Below the pieces are notes generated by a model. That model saw only the letters and a list, made by a program, of their open reading frames with translations, was not told the DNA's origin and searched no databases. From Paractinoplanes aksuensis (lineage in GTDB: Bacteria; Actinomycetota; Actinomycetes; Mycobacteriales; Micromonosporaceae): DNA of 64,000 bases. A program made the position numbers and the translations under genes. This document shows positions 24,615-32,900 of the stretch, in pieces. Position 1 is the first letter of the stretch. The number at the start of each line of letters is the position of its first letter. The DNA is taken from contig NZ_JAMYJR010000038.1 in assembly GCF_024137025.1 (NCBI RefSeq), forward strand, positions 124,001 through 188,000, in the 5' to 3' direction.

Positions 24615-24714
24615 GTCGTCTCCCGGGTCCGTCGATAGTGGACTTTCCCGGGAAGACGCACGGCACGGCTGGACATTCACTTCCGGCGGGGAGGCCCCCG
24701 TCACGTCTTGCTTC

Positions 24715-25746
24715 TCAGGGGCGGAACAGTGCGGCCAGAGCGCGGTGCTCGGCGACCAGACCGGGTTCGGCAATCCGGTACCGGCGCGTCCGGATGTGCT
24801 CCAGCAGCTCGGCGTCGGGGCTGATCGCGTACGTGCGCAGGAAGTAGACGACCGCGTCGTTCCAGACCCACTGCCCGTCGGTGCGCACGGTGACCGGCAC
24901 GATCGGGCCCAGCCCCTCGTCGAACGGGTCGGGGTCGAGGGTTCCGGTCGCGAGCAGCACGGATCCGCTCTCGAGATAGAGCGCCACCTGCTCCAGTTCG
25001 GCGCCGGCCAAGGTCGGACGGTCGGCGGCGAACGAACCGCCGGTGACGTCGTGGTAGGAGTCGAAGACGCGGGCGATGTTCACCGGTGCGGACCCGCCGG
25101 TCGTCCAGAGCAGCGCGGAGCGGCCGAGCGCCTGCCGCTGATACGGCGGAAGCGCCGTGCCGTCGTGGAAGACCTCCACCTGCGGGTCGGCGACCCCGGC
25201 CGTGGCCAGGGCGGACTGCGCCCGGTCACAGGCGTCAGGACGACCGGCGGCGTCGTCGGTGAGCAGCAGGTACACGCGTACCGGCTCCGACGACGGCTGA
25301 CCCGGAGCGCCCCATCGCCAGGCACGCCAGAGCGCTGTCGAGCCGGGGATCTGACCGACGGCCGAGACGACCACACCGTCGATCTCGTCGAGCTGGTCCG
25401 GCTGGCCGCTCAGGTCGAGCATCACCGCGGTGGTGCCCTCGGCGTCGGGCAGTTCGGGCGAGAACTCCAGGACTGCGGTGGTCAGGTCGGCGTCCTCAGA
25501 CGGAGCATCCGGCCCGGCGGCCGGAACGTCACCGGACGACAGGTCTTCCAGCAGTTCGCGATCGGCGGCACTGATGGGAGCGGCGCCGCCGGCGACGGCG
25601 TCGCGCACGGCTTGGGCGGCCTCGGCGAACCTGTGATGAGCCAGATGCGTACGGGCCGCGGTGAGAACATCGTCGGGCACGGCGCCGGCCAGGCGGAGCA
25701 GCAAGTCGTGGCAGCGGGCCGGCAGAGCGGGGAAGGTGTCGGTCAC
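24715..25746 (-). CDS. Unknown protein, 343 aa
   Basis: Start GTG 25746 is chosen because TGGAG lies eight bases upstream and because upstream extension would overlap the previous gene. No family recognised with confidence. N-terminal 80 residues are helical and TPR-like (LLLRLAGAVPDD, ARTHLAHHRFAEAAQAVRDA). The second half has WRAWRWGAPGQ, RVFDSYHDVTGG and a C-terminal block QWVWNDAVVYFLRTYAISPD then EHIRTRRYRIAEPGL. No signal peptide or membrane helix. It starts 20 bases after the isomerase-like gene and lies 100 bases before the M20 gene. Confidence 0.7.
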   Translation of the reverse strand: MTDTFPALPARCHDLLLRLAGAVPDDVLTAARTHLAHHRFAEAAQAVRDAVAGGAAPISAADRELLEDLSSGDVPAAGPDAPSEDADLTTAVLEFSPELPDAEGTTAVMLDLSGQPDQLDEIDGVVVSAVGQIPGSTALWRAWRWGAPGQPSSEPVRVYLLLTDDAAGRPDACDRAQSALATAGVADPQVEVFHDGTALPPYQRQALGRSALLWTTGGSAPVNIARVFDSYHDVTGGSFAADRPTLAGAELEQVALYLESGSVLLATGTLDPDPFDEGLGPIVPVTVRTDGQWVWNDAVVYFLRTYAISPDAELLEHIRTRRYRIAEPGLVAEHRALAALFRP

Positions 25747-25766
25747 AGCGGGCGTCTCCAGGTCGA

Positions 25767-26588
25767 TCAGGTGAGCGCGACGCGGAAGTGGCGCAGGGCC
25801 GTCAGCAGGAAATCCGGCGCCTGCAGCGTTCGGAGGCCAGGGCTCCGACCGGCCGCGCTGTCGAGCATCTCGGCGGCGGAGCCGAAGACCTGTGGGACGG
25901 TCCGGGACCCGGCGGCGACGTAGACGTCGTCCGCCGTGATGCCGATTTCGTACGGTGTCGCGGCGATGTCGGACAGGTCGAGCGTCACGTGCAGCGGCGT
26001 ACCCCGCCGGGCGGCCACGCTCCCGACGATCAGGAAGCCGTACATCGTGGCCAGGGGGAACGATCGCGCGGCGGACGGCGCCGGCTGGCCGAGCGCCAGG
26101 GCCACGTCCCGCTCGTGGATCCAGCTGTCCCACAGCGAGTGCAGCGACCGCGTCGACCAGTGCAGCGGCCGCCCGGTGGGCCCTCGCTCGGGTTCGCCGT
26201 CCGGGGCCTCGAGCCGAGCCCGGAAGAGCTCGCGCTCCGATACAGCGAGCTCGCGCAGCTCGTTGATCGTCGCGTCGGGGGTCCGGCGGGGCGAGTCCCG
26301 CAGCCAGGCCTGGGGGGTCACGGCCGGTTGGAACGCGCCGTACCGGGTGAAACGGGCCAGGTTCGCGCTGCCGGTGAGGCGGGCGACGTGGAACTCGGCC
26401 CCGTTGAGCACATGCCCCGCCACGTCGGCGACCGACCACTCCGAACAGCGCGACGGCGCTTCCCAGTCCGTCGGGTCGAGCGCCGCCAGCAGGTTGGCGA
26501 AGTTCATGCGCTGGCGGTACAGCTCGTCGCCGATCGTCTCGGGAGCGTCCGGCACGCCTCGCTTCTCGGTCAGCACCGGAGTCGTCAT
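25767..26588 (-). CDS. Maleylpyruvate isomerase-like (DinB/MDMPI) protein
   Basis: 273 aa from ATG 26588 (GGGAGG five bases upstream). The N-terminal four-helix DinB-like domain has FANLLAALDPTDWEAPSRCS and WSVADVAGHVLNGAEFHVA, with the His residues placed as in mycothiol-dependent maleylpyruvate isomerases; LWDSWIHERDVALALG is another family block. Such proteins are mycothiol-dependent metal enzymes or of unknown role. Mycothiol supports an actinobacterial host. It is 16 bases downstream of the methyltransferase gene. Confidence 0.82.
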   Translation of the reverse strand: MTTPVLTEKRGVPDAPETIGDELYRQRMNFANLLAALDPTDWEAPSRCSEWSVADVAGHVLNGAEFHVARLTGSANLARFTRYGAFQPAVTPQAWLRDSPRRTPDATINELRELAVSERELFRARLEAPDGEPERGPTGRPLHWSTRSLHSLWDSWIHERDVALALGQPAPSAARSFPLATMYGFLIVGSVAARRGTPLHVTLDLSDIAATPYEIGITADDVYVAAGSRTVPQVFGSAAEMLDSAAGRSPGLRTLQAPDFLLTALRHFRVALT

Positions 26589-26604
26589 TCTGGCCTCCCG
26601 CACC

Positions 26605-27615
26605 CTAGACCGGCCGGCGCAGCAGCACGAAGCGTCCGAACCGGGTCGAGGCCAGCCGGTGCAGCCTGAAGCCTTCGGCCTCGGCCTCGGCGGCCAGTTC
26701 CTCCGCGGTCCGGTCGAGCGCGGGATGCGCCTGCTGCCGGACGAGCCGCCGGAGCGGGCCGGAACGCTGGTCGAGGTCCTGCCCGTCGGCGTTCTCCTCT
26801 TCCAGAATCAGCCACCCGCCCGGCCGCAGAGCCCGCCGGATCATGGCCAGCGTCGCCGCCCGCACCGGCTCCGGGAAGAACGACTGGGCCCAGCAGGCGC
26901 TGTCGAACGCGGTGGCTCCGTCGAAGTCCCGGGCGTCCAGGCAGCGCACGTCGACCTGGTCGGCGACCTGGAGCCGATCGGCGCGGCGTCGCGCCTCGAC
27001 CGCGACCTCAGGCACGACTTCGACGGCGGTAGCCCGTAAGCCAGGAAACATCCGGGCCAGCGTCAGCGTGTTGGTGGCGACGCCACAGCCGACGTCGAGC
27101 AGATGCCCCTGCGGCAGGGTCTCGTGCCACTCGGGGAGGTCCTGGAGCAGCCGCTCGACCAGGCCCGTCGTGACGGAGGTGGGCCGGCCGCCGGCCGTCC
27201 GGGCGGCGATCAGGGCGTCGGGTCCCGGCAGGGGAGCGGTGGCGCCCTGGACGGCGCCCCGGACGAGGCGACGGGCCAGGTCGGCGCTGTCCAGCACGTC
27301 TCCCAGGGTCAGCCAGGCGTCGTCGGCCGCCAGCGTCGCGAAAGTCGGGGTCAGGCTCACGGTCCGGCCGTCGCGCCGCAGCACTCCATGCGCCTGCAGC
27401 GCGTCCAGGATGACGGCAACCCGCTCGGGGGAGTGCCCGGTGAACTCGGCCAGCCGGTCGAGGTCCCGGGGTGTCGCCAAAAACCGGATCCAGCCCCATT
27501 CGTGGGCCGCGGCGAGCAGGCTGAGAGCTTGCGCGCCGGACGACCACAGTTCGACCACCTGGGCAGCCGCCACCGCCTCGGCGAACCGCTGTTCGCTCTC
27601 TTCTTCGTCGGTCAT
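26605..27615 (-). CDS. SAM-dependent methyltransferase with winged-helix N-terminus
   Basis: 336 aa; ATG 27615 with GGAG upstream. Residues about 20-100 form the winged helix seen in small-molecule O-methyltransferases (FTGHSPERVAVILDALQAHG, LRRDGRTVSLT). The class I SAM fold follows: HLLDVGCGVATNTLTLAR (motif I) and LRPGGWLILEEENADG (post-motif III). Substrate unknown. First gene of a minus-strand block with the isomerase-like, unknown and M20 genes; divergent from a GntR gene 176 bases away, which is a candidate controller. Confidence 0.87.
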   Translation of the reverse strand: MTDEEESEQRFAEAVAAAQVVELWSSGAQALSLLAAAHEWGWIRFLATPRDLDRLAEFTGHSPERVAVILDALQAHGVLRRDGRTVSLTPTFATLAADDAWLTLGDVLDSADLARRLVRGAVQGATAPLPGPDALIAARTAGGRPTSVTTGLVERLLQDLPEWHETLPQGHLLDVGCGVATNTLTLARMFPGLRATAVEVVPEVAVEARRRADRLQVADQVDVRCLDARDFDGATAFDSACWAQSFFPEPVRAATLAMIRRALRPGGWLILEEENADGQDLDQRSGPLRRLVRQQAHPALDRTAEELAAEAEAEGFRLHRLASTRFGRFVLLRRPV

Positions 27616-27778
27616 CTCGCTCCGTGTCTCTGTGCGGCCGGACCGTCGGTGGCCCTCATTCCATGCGACGCACGGCGGACGTCTTCGCTCAGCCGGAGTG
27701 GCGTGAAACGTGACACGCCTGGCTCATAACGCTGCTCACCAGCGGGTCCGGCGAGTTGACGGGCTCCGTTGGGCGGTG

Positions 27779-27792
27779 TGGAATATATTGCA
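27779..27792. promoter_or_regulatory. AT-rich palindromic site at gntR copy 1 start
   Basis: TGGAATATATTGCA, one base from the perfect palindrome TGCAATATATTGCA found at the second GntR gene. It abuts the ATG at 27792 and contains a TATATT that could serve as a -10. It lies in the divergent region between GntR and the methyltransferase operon. Confidence 0.55.
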
Positions 27793-28469
27793 TGCCGGTA
27801 CCTGAACAGGCGGGTGTGATCCCGCGGTCCCTGCTGCGCGAGAACGCCTACCGGTCGATCCGGGACGCCATCGTCGACGGCACGCTGGCCCCGGGTGAGC
27901 GCCTGAACGACGCGGAACTGGCCCAGTGGCTGGGGGTGAGCCGCACGCCCGTGCGCGAGGCGCTGACCCGGCTTGAGGAAGCCGGTCTGGTTCACACCAA
28001 ACCGGGCCGGTACACGATGGTGAGCCCGATCGACGCGCGGGCCGCTCGAGCTGCCCAGACGGTTACGGCGGCGATGCACGAGCTCGCCGTCCGTGAGGCC
28101 GTGCCACAACTGTCACCCGTCGAGATCGAGGCCATGCGGGTGGCCAACAGACGTTTCGCCGAGGCGCTCGAACGCGATGACGTCGATGCCGCGATCGCGT
28201 CGGACGACGAATTTCACGGCGTTGCTGTCACCGCCTCAGCCAATCCGGCTCTGCGCACAGTCCTCGAGCAATTCACGCCGGTGCTTCGCCGAATGGAAAG
28301 GCTGCGATTCTCGTCATTACGGGGGCGCGATTCCGTGGCGTTGCATGACCGCATCATCACGCTGTGCGAGACCGGCGACGCGGAGGCGGCGGCCACGGCC
28401 GCCCGGGAGAACTGGCTCAGTCTCGACGAGGTGTTCGACGTCGACCCGGCTCCTGGCCCGGCCGACTGA
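27792..28469 (+). CDS. GntR-family regulator, FCD type (copy 1)
   Basis: 225 aa from ATG 27792. HTH at about 15-80: YRSIRDAIVDGTLAPGERLN, AQWLGVSRTPVREALTRLEE, GLVHTKPGRYTMVSP. The helical FCD ligand domain follows (ALERDDVDAAIASDDEFHG, LHDRIITLCETGDAEAA) with the His/Asp residues that usually bind a metal. The start abuts the palindrome and has no ribosome site; a start at GTG 27816 is possible. A close paralogue is at 32210-32863. Likely autoregulated, and likely controls the divergent methyltransferase operon. Confidence 0.88.
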   Translation: MPVPEQAGVIPRSLLRENAYRSIRDAIVDGTLAPGERLNDAELAQWLGVSRTPVREALTRLEEAGLVHTKPGRYTMVSPIDARAARAAQTVTAAMHELAVREAVPQLSPVEIEAMRVANRRFAEALERDDVDAAIASDDEFHGVAVTASANPALRTVLEQFTPVLRRMERLRFSSLRGRDSVALHDRIITLCETGDAEAAATAARENWLSLDEVFDVDPAPGPAD

Positions 28470-28470
28470 A

Positions 28471-28728
28471 TCAGCCGGCCCGGGCCGGCTCGGCGGGCCG
28501 GACGGCCCGGGCCAGTCCCGTGTCCTCACCGGCCTCGGCCAGCATGGTGACCAGCAGCCCGGCCTCGGCCTCGCTCAGGGCTGCCGGTGACGCGAGGGCG
28601 GCGAACACGATGGCGTGCGCCACCTCGATGACGTGCCCGTCGGCCAGCCGGTGACCCAGTTCGGTTCGGAGATCGTCCGGAAGGCGGCCGACGAGGTCCC
28701 GCAACAGTCGGCAGAGGTCTCGTTCCAT
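28471..28728 (-). CDS. Small helical protein downstream of ECF sigma copy 2
   Basis: 85 aa; GAGG lies ten bases before ATG 28728. All-helical, with EVAHAIVFAALASPAALSEAEA in the middle. No zinc-binding Cys/His set, so it is not a classic anti-sigma factor. It follows the ECF gene by 42 bases on the same strand and may modulate it; this is a guess from position. Its 3' end carries a strong hairpin (28473-28490) that could also end the convergent GntR transcript. Confidence 0.6.
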   Translation of the reverse strand: MERDLCRLLRDLVGRLPDDLRTELGHRLADGHVIEVAHAIVFAALASPAALSEAEAGLLVTMLAEAGEDTGLARAVRPAEPARAG

Positions 28729-28770
28729 TGGTTGCTCACCTCGGCTTCTCAGGCGCCGGCCCGGCTGTGG

Positions 28771-29322
28771 TCAGCCGTTGACCAGCGCATTGCGAAGGCT
28801 CTGCATGGCGTAGTGGGCCCGTGACTTGACCGTGCCGACCGGGATGCCGAGCCGGCTCGCCACGTCGTCGAGACTGCGGCCGTCGATGTACAGCTCCATC
28901 AGGACGGACCGGTGCGCGGCGCTCAGGTCGCCGATGGCGTGGTGCAGCGTCAGCTTGGCGATGACGGCCTCCGCGGCCTCGCTGCCCGAGCCCGCCGGCT
29001 CGGTGTCGACCAGGCTGACCTCCACCGGGCGGGACTGGCGCTTGCGGTAGGCGTCGATGGCCAGACGGCGGGCCACCGTGAACAGCCAGCGCCGTTGCGA
29101 CTCGGGCTCGACCGGCACGGCGTCGAGACTGCGCCAGGCCCGGAGCATCGTCTCCTGCACCAGGTCCTCCGCGGTGTGCGAGGCGCCCGGCGACACCAGG
29201 CCCCGCAGAAAATGCAGGAGCGCGTTGCCGTTGTTGCGGTGAATCTCGCGCATGTGGCTCTCGGCGTCACATTCCGAGGGGGCCGCGACGTCGCGTTCCA
29301 AAACACTGGTAGCGCTGCTCAT
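28771..29322 (-). CDS. ECF RNA polymerase sigma factor (copy 2)
   Basis: 183 aa. Nearly the same protein as the ECF at 4305-4835: HTAEDLVQETMLRAWR, VPVEPESQRRWLFTVARRL, AIDAYRKRQSRP, region 4 with LSAAHRSVLMELYIDGRS and IPVGTVKSRAHYAMQSL. Divergence is greatest at the N-terminus and between regions 2 and 4. ATG 29322 lacks a good ribosome site. The upstream 18-mer (29365-29382) is identical to that of copy 1. Its upstream neighbour is a large LuxR ATPase gene on the same strand. Confidence 0.92.
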   Translation of the reverse strand: MSSATSVLERDVAAPSECDAESHMREIHRNNGNALLHFLRGLVSPGASHTAEDLVQETMLRAWRSLDAVPVEPESQRRWLFTVARRLAIDAYRKRQSRPVEVSLVDTEPAGSGSEAAEAVIAKLTLHHAIGDLSAAHRSVLMELYIDGRSLDDVASRLGIPVGTVKSRAHYAMQSLRNALVNG

Positions 29323-29364
29323 GGGAAAAGCTTATTGGTGACCAGTTATATTTAACTTCAACGT

Positions 29365-29382
29365 TAGTTACGTCGTTGTGGA
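29365..29382 (-). promoter_or_regulatory. 18-mer shared upstream of two ECF sigma genes (copy 2)
   Basis: TAGTTACGTCGTTGTGGA, the same as at 4911-4928. Here it ends 42 bases before the start codon, against 75 bases in copy 1, so the leader lengths differ but the element is kept. Confidence 0.55.
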
Positions 29383-29401
29383 GCGGTTATTGCATTCGAT
29401 T

Positions 29402-29417
29402 ACACAAGTCATTGTGT
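29402..29417. promoter_or_regulatory. Inverted repeat ACACAA-N4-TTGTGT
   Basis: A perfect 6-4-6 repeat 20 bases upstream of the 18-mer, between the LuxR stop and the ECF promoter side. A candidate operator of the ECF gene. Copy 1 also has an inverted repeat near the equivalent place, but with another sequence. Confidence 0.35.
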
Positions 29418-29464
29418 GTCGGCTCGGTGACAATTCTCGTCGCTTTGTGGCCGGCGTCACGCAA

Positions 29465-32200
29465 TCAGCGCGGAAGTCGCCCGCCCCGGGCCGACAGGGC
29501 ATCCCGCAATCCGGCCCGCGACGAGATGCCGAGTTTCGGGAAGATCCGGTAAAGGTGCGCGCCGACCGTCCGGTGCGAGAGATAGAGCCGCTCGGCGATC
29601 TGTTTGTTGGTCAGCCCGGCCGCCGCCAGCTCGGCGATCTCGAGTTCCTGCGGGGTCAGACCGGCCACCGACGGCTCGGCGAGCGCCGGGCGGTGACCAG
29701 CGGCCCGCAGCTCGACGGTGGTGCGGGCCAGCCACGGCTCGGCCCCGACGGCGGTGAAACCGGTGCGGGCGGCGAGCAGATGTTCCAGCGCCCGCGGGAA
29801 GTCCTTGCGCCGGCGCAGCTTCTCGCCCACGGCCAGCCGGATCCGGGACGACTCGAACAGCCAGCGCGTGCTGCCGGGCTCCCGCAGGGTCCGTTCCAGT
29901 CGCAGCTCGGCGTCCCTGGTGTCGAGCACGAGCGCGTCGACGCCTTGCTGGACGAGCCGCAGGCGTGGTGACAGCGCGTCGACCCGAGCGGTGCGCATGG
30001 CTTCGGCGTGGATCCGGGCGGCGTCCGCCCGGCCGGTTCGCAGGGCCGCCTCCACCAGGTCGAACATCGCCCAGGTGGCGATCGGGGCGTACGGTGCGAG
30101 AACCCCGGCCGGGCTGATCTCGCTCGCGTGCTGGAACGCGGCCTCGAAATCGCCCTCGGCCGCGGCGGCCAGCGCGCGCGGAAGGTGGGCGATGGTGGCG
30201 GCTCCGGCGACGCCCCGGGGCAGCGCCCAGTGGGTGATCTCGTCGGCCAGCTTGAACGCCTCGTCGGACCGGCCCCGCCCGGCCGCGATGAGCGCCCGAT
30301 CGAACAGGAAATACCACCTCAGGAACGGCAACCCGGCGGCGGCACAGACTCGTTCGGCCTCGGCGGCCAGCTCCTCGCCCTCGTCCCACCGCCCGGTGAG
30401 GTAGTCGTCCAGGCACAGATGCATCAGCGCCCCGAGCTGCCGGCGGGGCGGGCCACCCTCGCGGCCCTGGCGCACCAGCCGCCACGAGTGCTCGCGGTTC
30501 TCGCCGAGCCGGTCGACGTAGGCCGAGGCGGTGCCGATCCGCATGACCCGGGTGGGGTCGGTCTCGTCGGGCAGGGTGGCGATCAGCGCTTCGAGGTCGG
30601 GCAGGGCCGCGGTGCCGGTGCGGACCGGGTCGGGGAAGGTCCGGCTCATCACGGCCAGAATGTCGGGTGGGGCCGGGGTGAACCGGGCCATGGCCCGGTG
30701 GAACACGGCCCAGTGCTCCGGCGTGCCCGCGTACCACGAGAGCAGGAGCAACGTCTGCATCGCCTCGTCGAGAGCCGGGTCGTCGGCCCGCCAGCCGTGC
30801 CCGCCGGTCTCGATCGCGCCGGCCAGCAGGCGGTGGGCGGTCTGCACGTCGCCGTCGCCGTTGATCAGCAGGAGCGCGGCCGCGCTCGCGGCGTGCAGCG
30901 AGCCGGCCGAGCCGGGACTCGTCGCGGTGGCGTCGGCCAGCAGCGTGCCGGCGTCACCCGCGCCGCCGGCCTCGGCGCCGATGTACGCCGCCTCGGCCAG
31001 CCGCCGGGCTCGGTCCTCGGCCGTGGCGCTCAGGTCGGCCGCACGGACGAGGATGGCGATGGCCGCCACGGAGTCACGGGGCAGCACCCGCCGCGCGGCC
31101 TCCTCGAGTTGCTCGGCCACCGCCTCGTCCGGGCCCGCGGTCGCTGCCGCCAGGTGCCAGGCGCGGCGTTCCGGTTCGCCGGGCCGGGCGGCGGCGATCG
31201 CGAGGTGGGCGTGGCGACGCTCCTCGTGGGTGGACCGCGCGACGATGGCCGACTGGATCAGCGGATGGCGGAACGTGATGCGGCCCCGCTCGTCGTCCAC
31301 CCGCACCAGATGGTCCCGTTCGGCCGGAGCCAGGTCGGCCAGGTCGGCGAGGTCGCGCAGCGCCCGGACCTCGCCGCTGCCCTCGAAGGTGGCCAGCAGG
31401 AGCAGCAGGCGGGTGGCGTCGGGCAGGCCGGCGATCCGTGCGGTGAAGATGTCCTGCAGGCGGTCGCTGAGCGGCACCACGTCGGCCTGGTCGGAACGGC
31501 TGCCGCGGGTGCCGGCGAGCGTGGCCGGCAGCTCGACCAGCGCCAGCGGGTTGCCTTGGGCCAGATCGAGCAGGCGCTGCCGGTCGCGGGCGGGCATCCC
31601 CGGGTGGTGGGCTGCCACGAAGCGTTCGGAGGCCTCGCGGGACAGCGGCTCGACCGTCACCTCGGTCAGGCCCTGGCGGTCGAGGAAGCTGGTCGTGCCG
31701 GTGCGTGAGGAGGCGATGACGCCCACCGGCGACCCCGGCAGGCGGCGGGCCACGAAACCGAGAACGACGGCGCTGGACCGGTCGACCCACTGGATGTCAT
31801 CCACGATCAACAGCACCGGTGTGCTCCGCGCGGCCATGGTCAGCAGCGACAGCGCGGCGTTGCCGACCAGCAGCGCGCTGGGGGCCGGACCGGGCGCGAA
31901 GCCGAGGGCGACCAGGAGGGCGTCCCGCAGCGCCGGGGGGAGCCGCTGAATCTCGTCGTGCAGCGGCAGGAGCAGCTGGTTGAGCAGGGAGTAACTGACG
32001 TCCGCCTCGAACTCGGAGCCGGCCGCCCGCAGGACCCGCAGGCCGGCTTCCTCGGCCAGCCGGGCGCCCGCCGCCAGCAGCGCCGACTTGCCGACGCCGG
32101 GTTCGCCGTGGACGAACCGGACGTCGCCGCCGTCGCGCACCGACTGCATGAAACGGGCGATGCGGGCCAGCTCCACCTCGCGGCCGAAAAGTTCGTCCAT
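29465..32200 (-). CDS. Large LuxR-family ATPase regulator (LAL type)
   Basis: 911 aa; ATG 32200 is preceded by GAGGA. N-terminal AAA/STAND ATPase: FGREVELARIARFM, HGEPGVGKSALLAAG (Walker A), PVLLIVDDIQWVDRSS (Walker B). A long helical TPR-like middle follows. The C-terminal LuxR HTH is LTPQELEIAELAAAGLTNKQ and YLSHRTVGAHLYRIFPKLG. Size and order match MalT-like LAL regulators, which bind a small inducer and act as activators. It begins 9 bases after the GntR stop, so GntR and LuxR are co-transcribed. Confidence 0.93.
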   Translation of the reverse strand: MDELFGREVELARIARFMQSVRDGGDVRFVHGEPGVGKSALLAAGARLAEEAGLRVLRAAGSEFEADVSYSLLNQLLLPLHDEIQRLPPALRDALLVALGFAPGPAPSALLVGNAALSLLTMAARSTPVLLIVDDIQWVDRSSAVVLGFVARRLPGSPVGVIASSRTGTTSFLDRQGLTEVTVEPLSREASERFVAAHHPGMPARDRQRLLDLAQGNPLALVELPATLAGTRGSRSDQADVVPLSDRLQDIFTARIAGLPDATRLLLLLATFEGSGEVRALRDLADLADLAPAERDHLVRVDDERGRITFRHPLIQSAIVARSTHEERRHAHLAIAAARPGEPERRAWHLAAATAGPDEAVAEQLEEAARRVLPRDSVAAIAILVRAADLSATAEDRARRLAEAAYIGAEAGGAGDAGTLLADATATSPGSAGSLHAASAAALLLINGDGDVQTAHRLLAGAIETGGHGWRADDPALDEAMQTLLLLSWYAGTPEHWAVFHRAMARFTPAPPDILAVMSRTFPDPVRTGTAALPDLEALIATLPDETDPTRVMRIGTASAYVDRLGENREHSWRLVRQGREGGPPRRQLGALMHLCLDDYLTGRWDEGEELAAEAERVCAAAGLPFLRWYFLFDRALIAAGRGRSDEAFKLADEITHWALPRGVAGAATIAHLPRALAAAAEGDFEAAFQHASEISPAGVLAPYAPIATWAMFDLVEAALRTGRADAARIHAEAMRTARVDALSPRLRLVQQGVDALVLDTRDAELRLERTLREPGSTRWLFESSRIRLAVGEKLRRRKDFPRALEHLLAARTGFTAVGAEPWLARTTVELRAAGHRPALAEPSVAGLTPQELEIAELAAAGLTNKQIAERLYLSHRTVGAHLYRIFPKLGISSRAGLRDALSARGGRLPR

Positions 32201-32209
32201 GATCTGTCC

Positions 32210-32863
32210 TCAGGCCGGGTCCGGGCCGGAACCCAGGACGTCCAGCAGGACGGCCAGGGTCTGCCAGTGTGTGCGGGTAGCGGCGACTGCGCCGTCGAGG
32301 TCACCGGCCGCGAACAGCTCGACGATGTGCTCGTGCTGAAGCACCGAGTCGCGGCCGCTCAGCGAAGCGAACCGCATTCTGACGATCCGGCGCAAGGTCG
32401 GGGTGAACTGCTTCAGCACCGTACGCAGGTGGACATTGCCGGAAGCGGCGAGCACGACCCCGTGGAAACGGTCGTCGGCGGCCATGGCGGCGTCCACGTC
32501 GTCGGCCCGCAGGGCCCGGTCGAAGACCGTGTTGGCGTGGCGCATGGCGTCCAGGTCGGCGGGAGTGAGCCGGGGGCCGGCCTCCTGGGCCGCCAGCTCG
32601 TGCATGGCCGTGATCACCGAGTGGGCCACCCGGCTGGCGTGGAGGTCGCCCGGGCTGACCATCGTGTACCGGCCGGATTCGACCCGGACCAGCTCCGCCT
32701 GTTCGAGCTGGATCAGGGCCTGCCGGACGGAAGCCCGGTCGAGCCCGAGGCACGCGGCCAGGCCGGTGTCGCTGACCTCGGTGCCGGGACGCAGCGAGCC
32801 GGCCATGATCGCGTCGCAGATGGCGCGAAAGGCCCGATCACGCAACGCCACGGCATCCGGCAT
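32210..32863 (-). CDS. GntR-family regulator, FCD type (copy 2)
   Basis: 217 aa from ATG 32863. HTH: FRAICDAIMAGSLRPGTEVS, AACLGLDRASVRQALIQLEQ, LVRVESGRYTMVSPGD. FCD domain: ALRADDVDAAMAADDRFHGV, SLSGRDSVLQHEHIVELFAA. Clearly related to copy 1 along its length, including the GRYTMVSP wing and the ATGCCGG at the start. The start codon overlaps a perfect palindrome, so autoregulation is likely. First gene of a unit with the LAL regulator. Confidence 0.88.
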   Translation of the reverse strand: MPDAVALRDRAFRAICDAIMAGSLRPGTEVSDTGLAACLGLDRASVRQALIQLEQAELVRVESGRYTMVSPGDLHASRVAHSVITAMHELAAQEAGPRLTPADLDAMRHANTVFDRALRADDVDAAMAADDRFHGVVLAASGNVHLRTVLKQFTPTLRRIVRMRFASLSGRDSVLQHEHIVELFAAGDLDGAVAATRTHWQTLAVLLDVLGSGPDPA

Positions 32864-32876
32864 GCAATATATTGCA
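32863..32876. promoter_or_regulatory. Perfect palindrome TGCAATATATTGCA at gntR copy 2 start
   Basis: 14 bases, fully symmetric. Its end overlaps the A of the GntR ATG. Near-copies are at 27779-27792 and 42511-42524. AT-rich sequence of this kind is rare in this DNA. Confidence 0.65.
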
Positions 32877-32900
32877 AGCTCTTTCCTAGGAGCTGTCAAG

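Noticed and set aside
22065..24638. 857-codon open frame on the plus strand
   Set aside because: It crosses the LuxR gene in another frame and is antisense to the M20 amidohydrolase; no motif in it.
27756..27796. Leaderless promoter for GntR copy 1 (TTGACG and TATATT)
   Set aside because: The spacer would be 22 bases and the TATATT ends only two bases before the ATG, so the start of transcription would fall inside the gene. The palindrome is better read as an operator.
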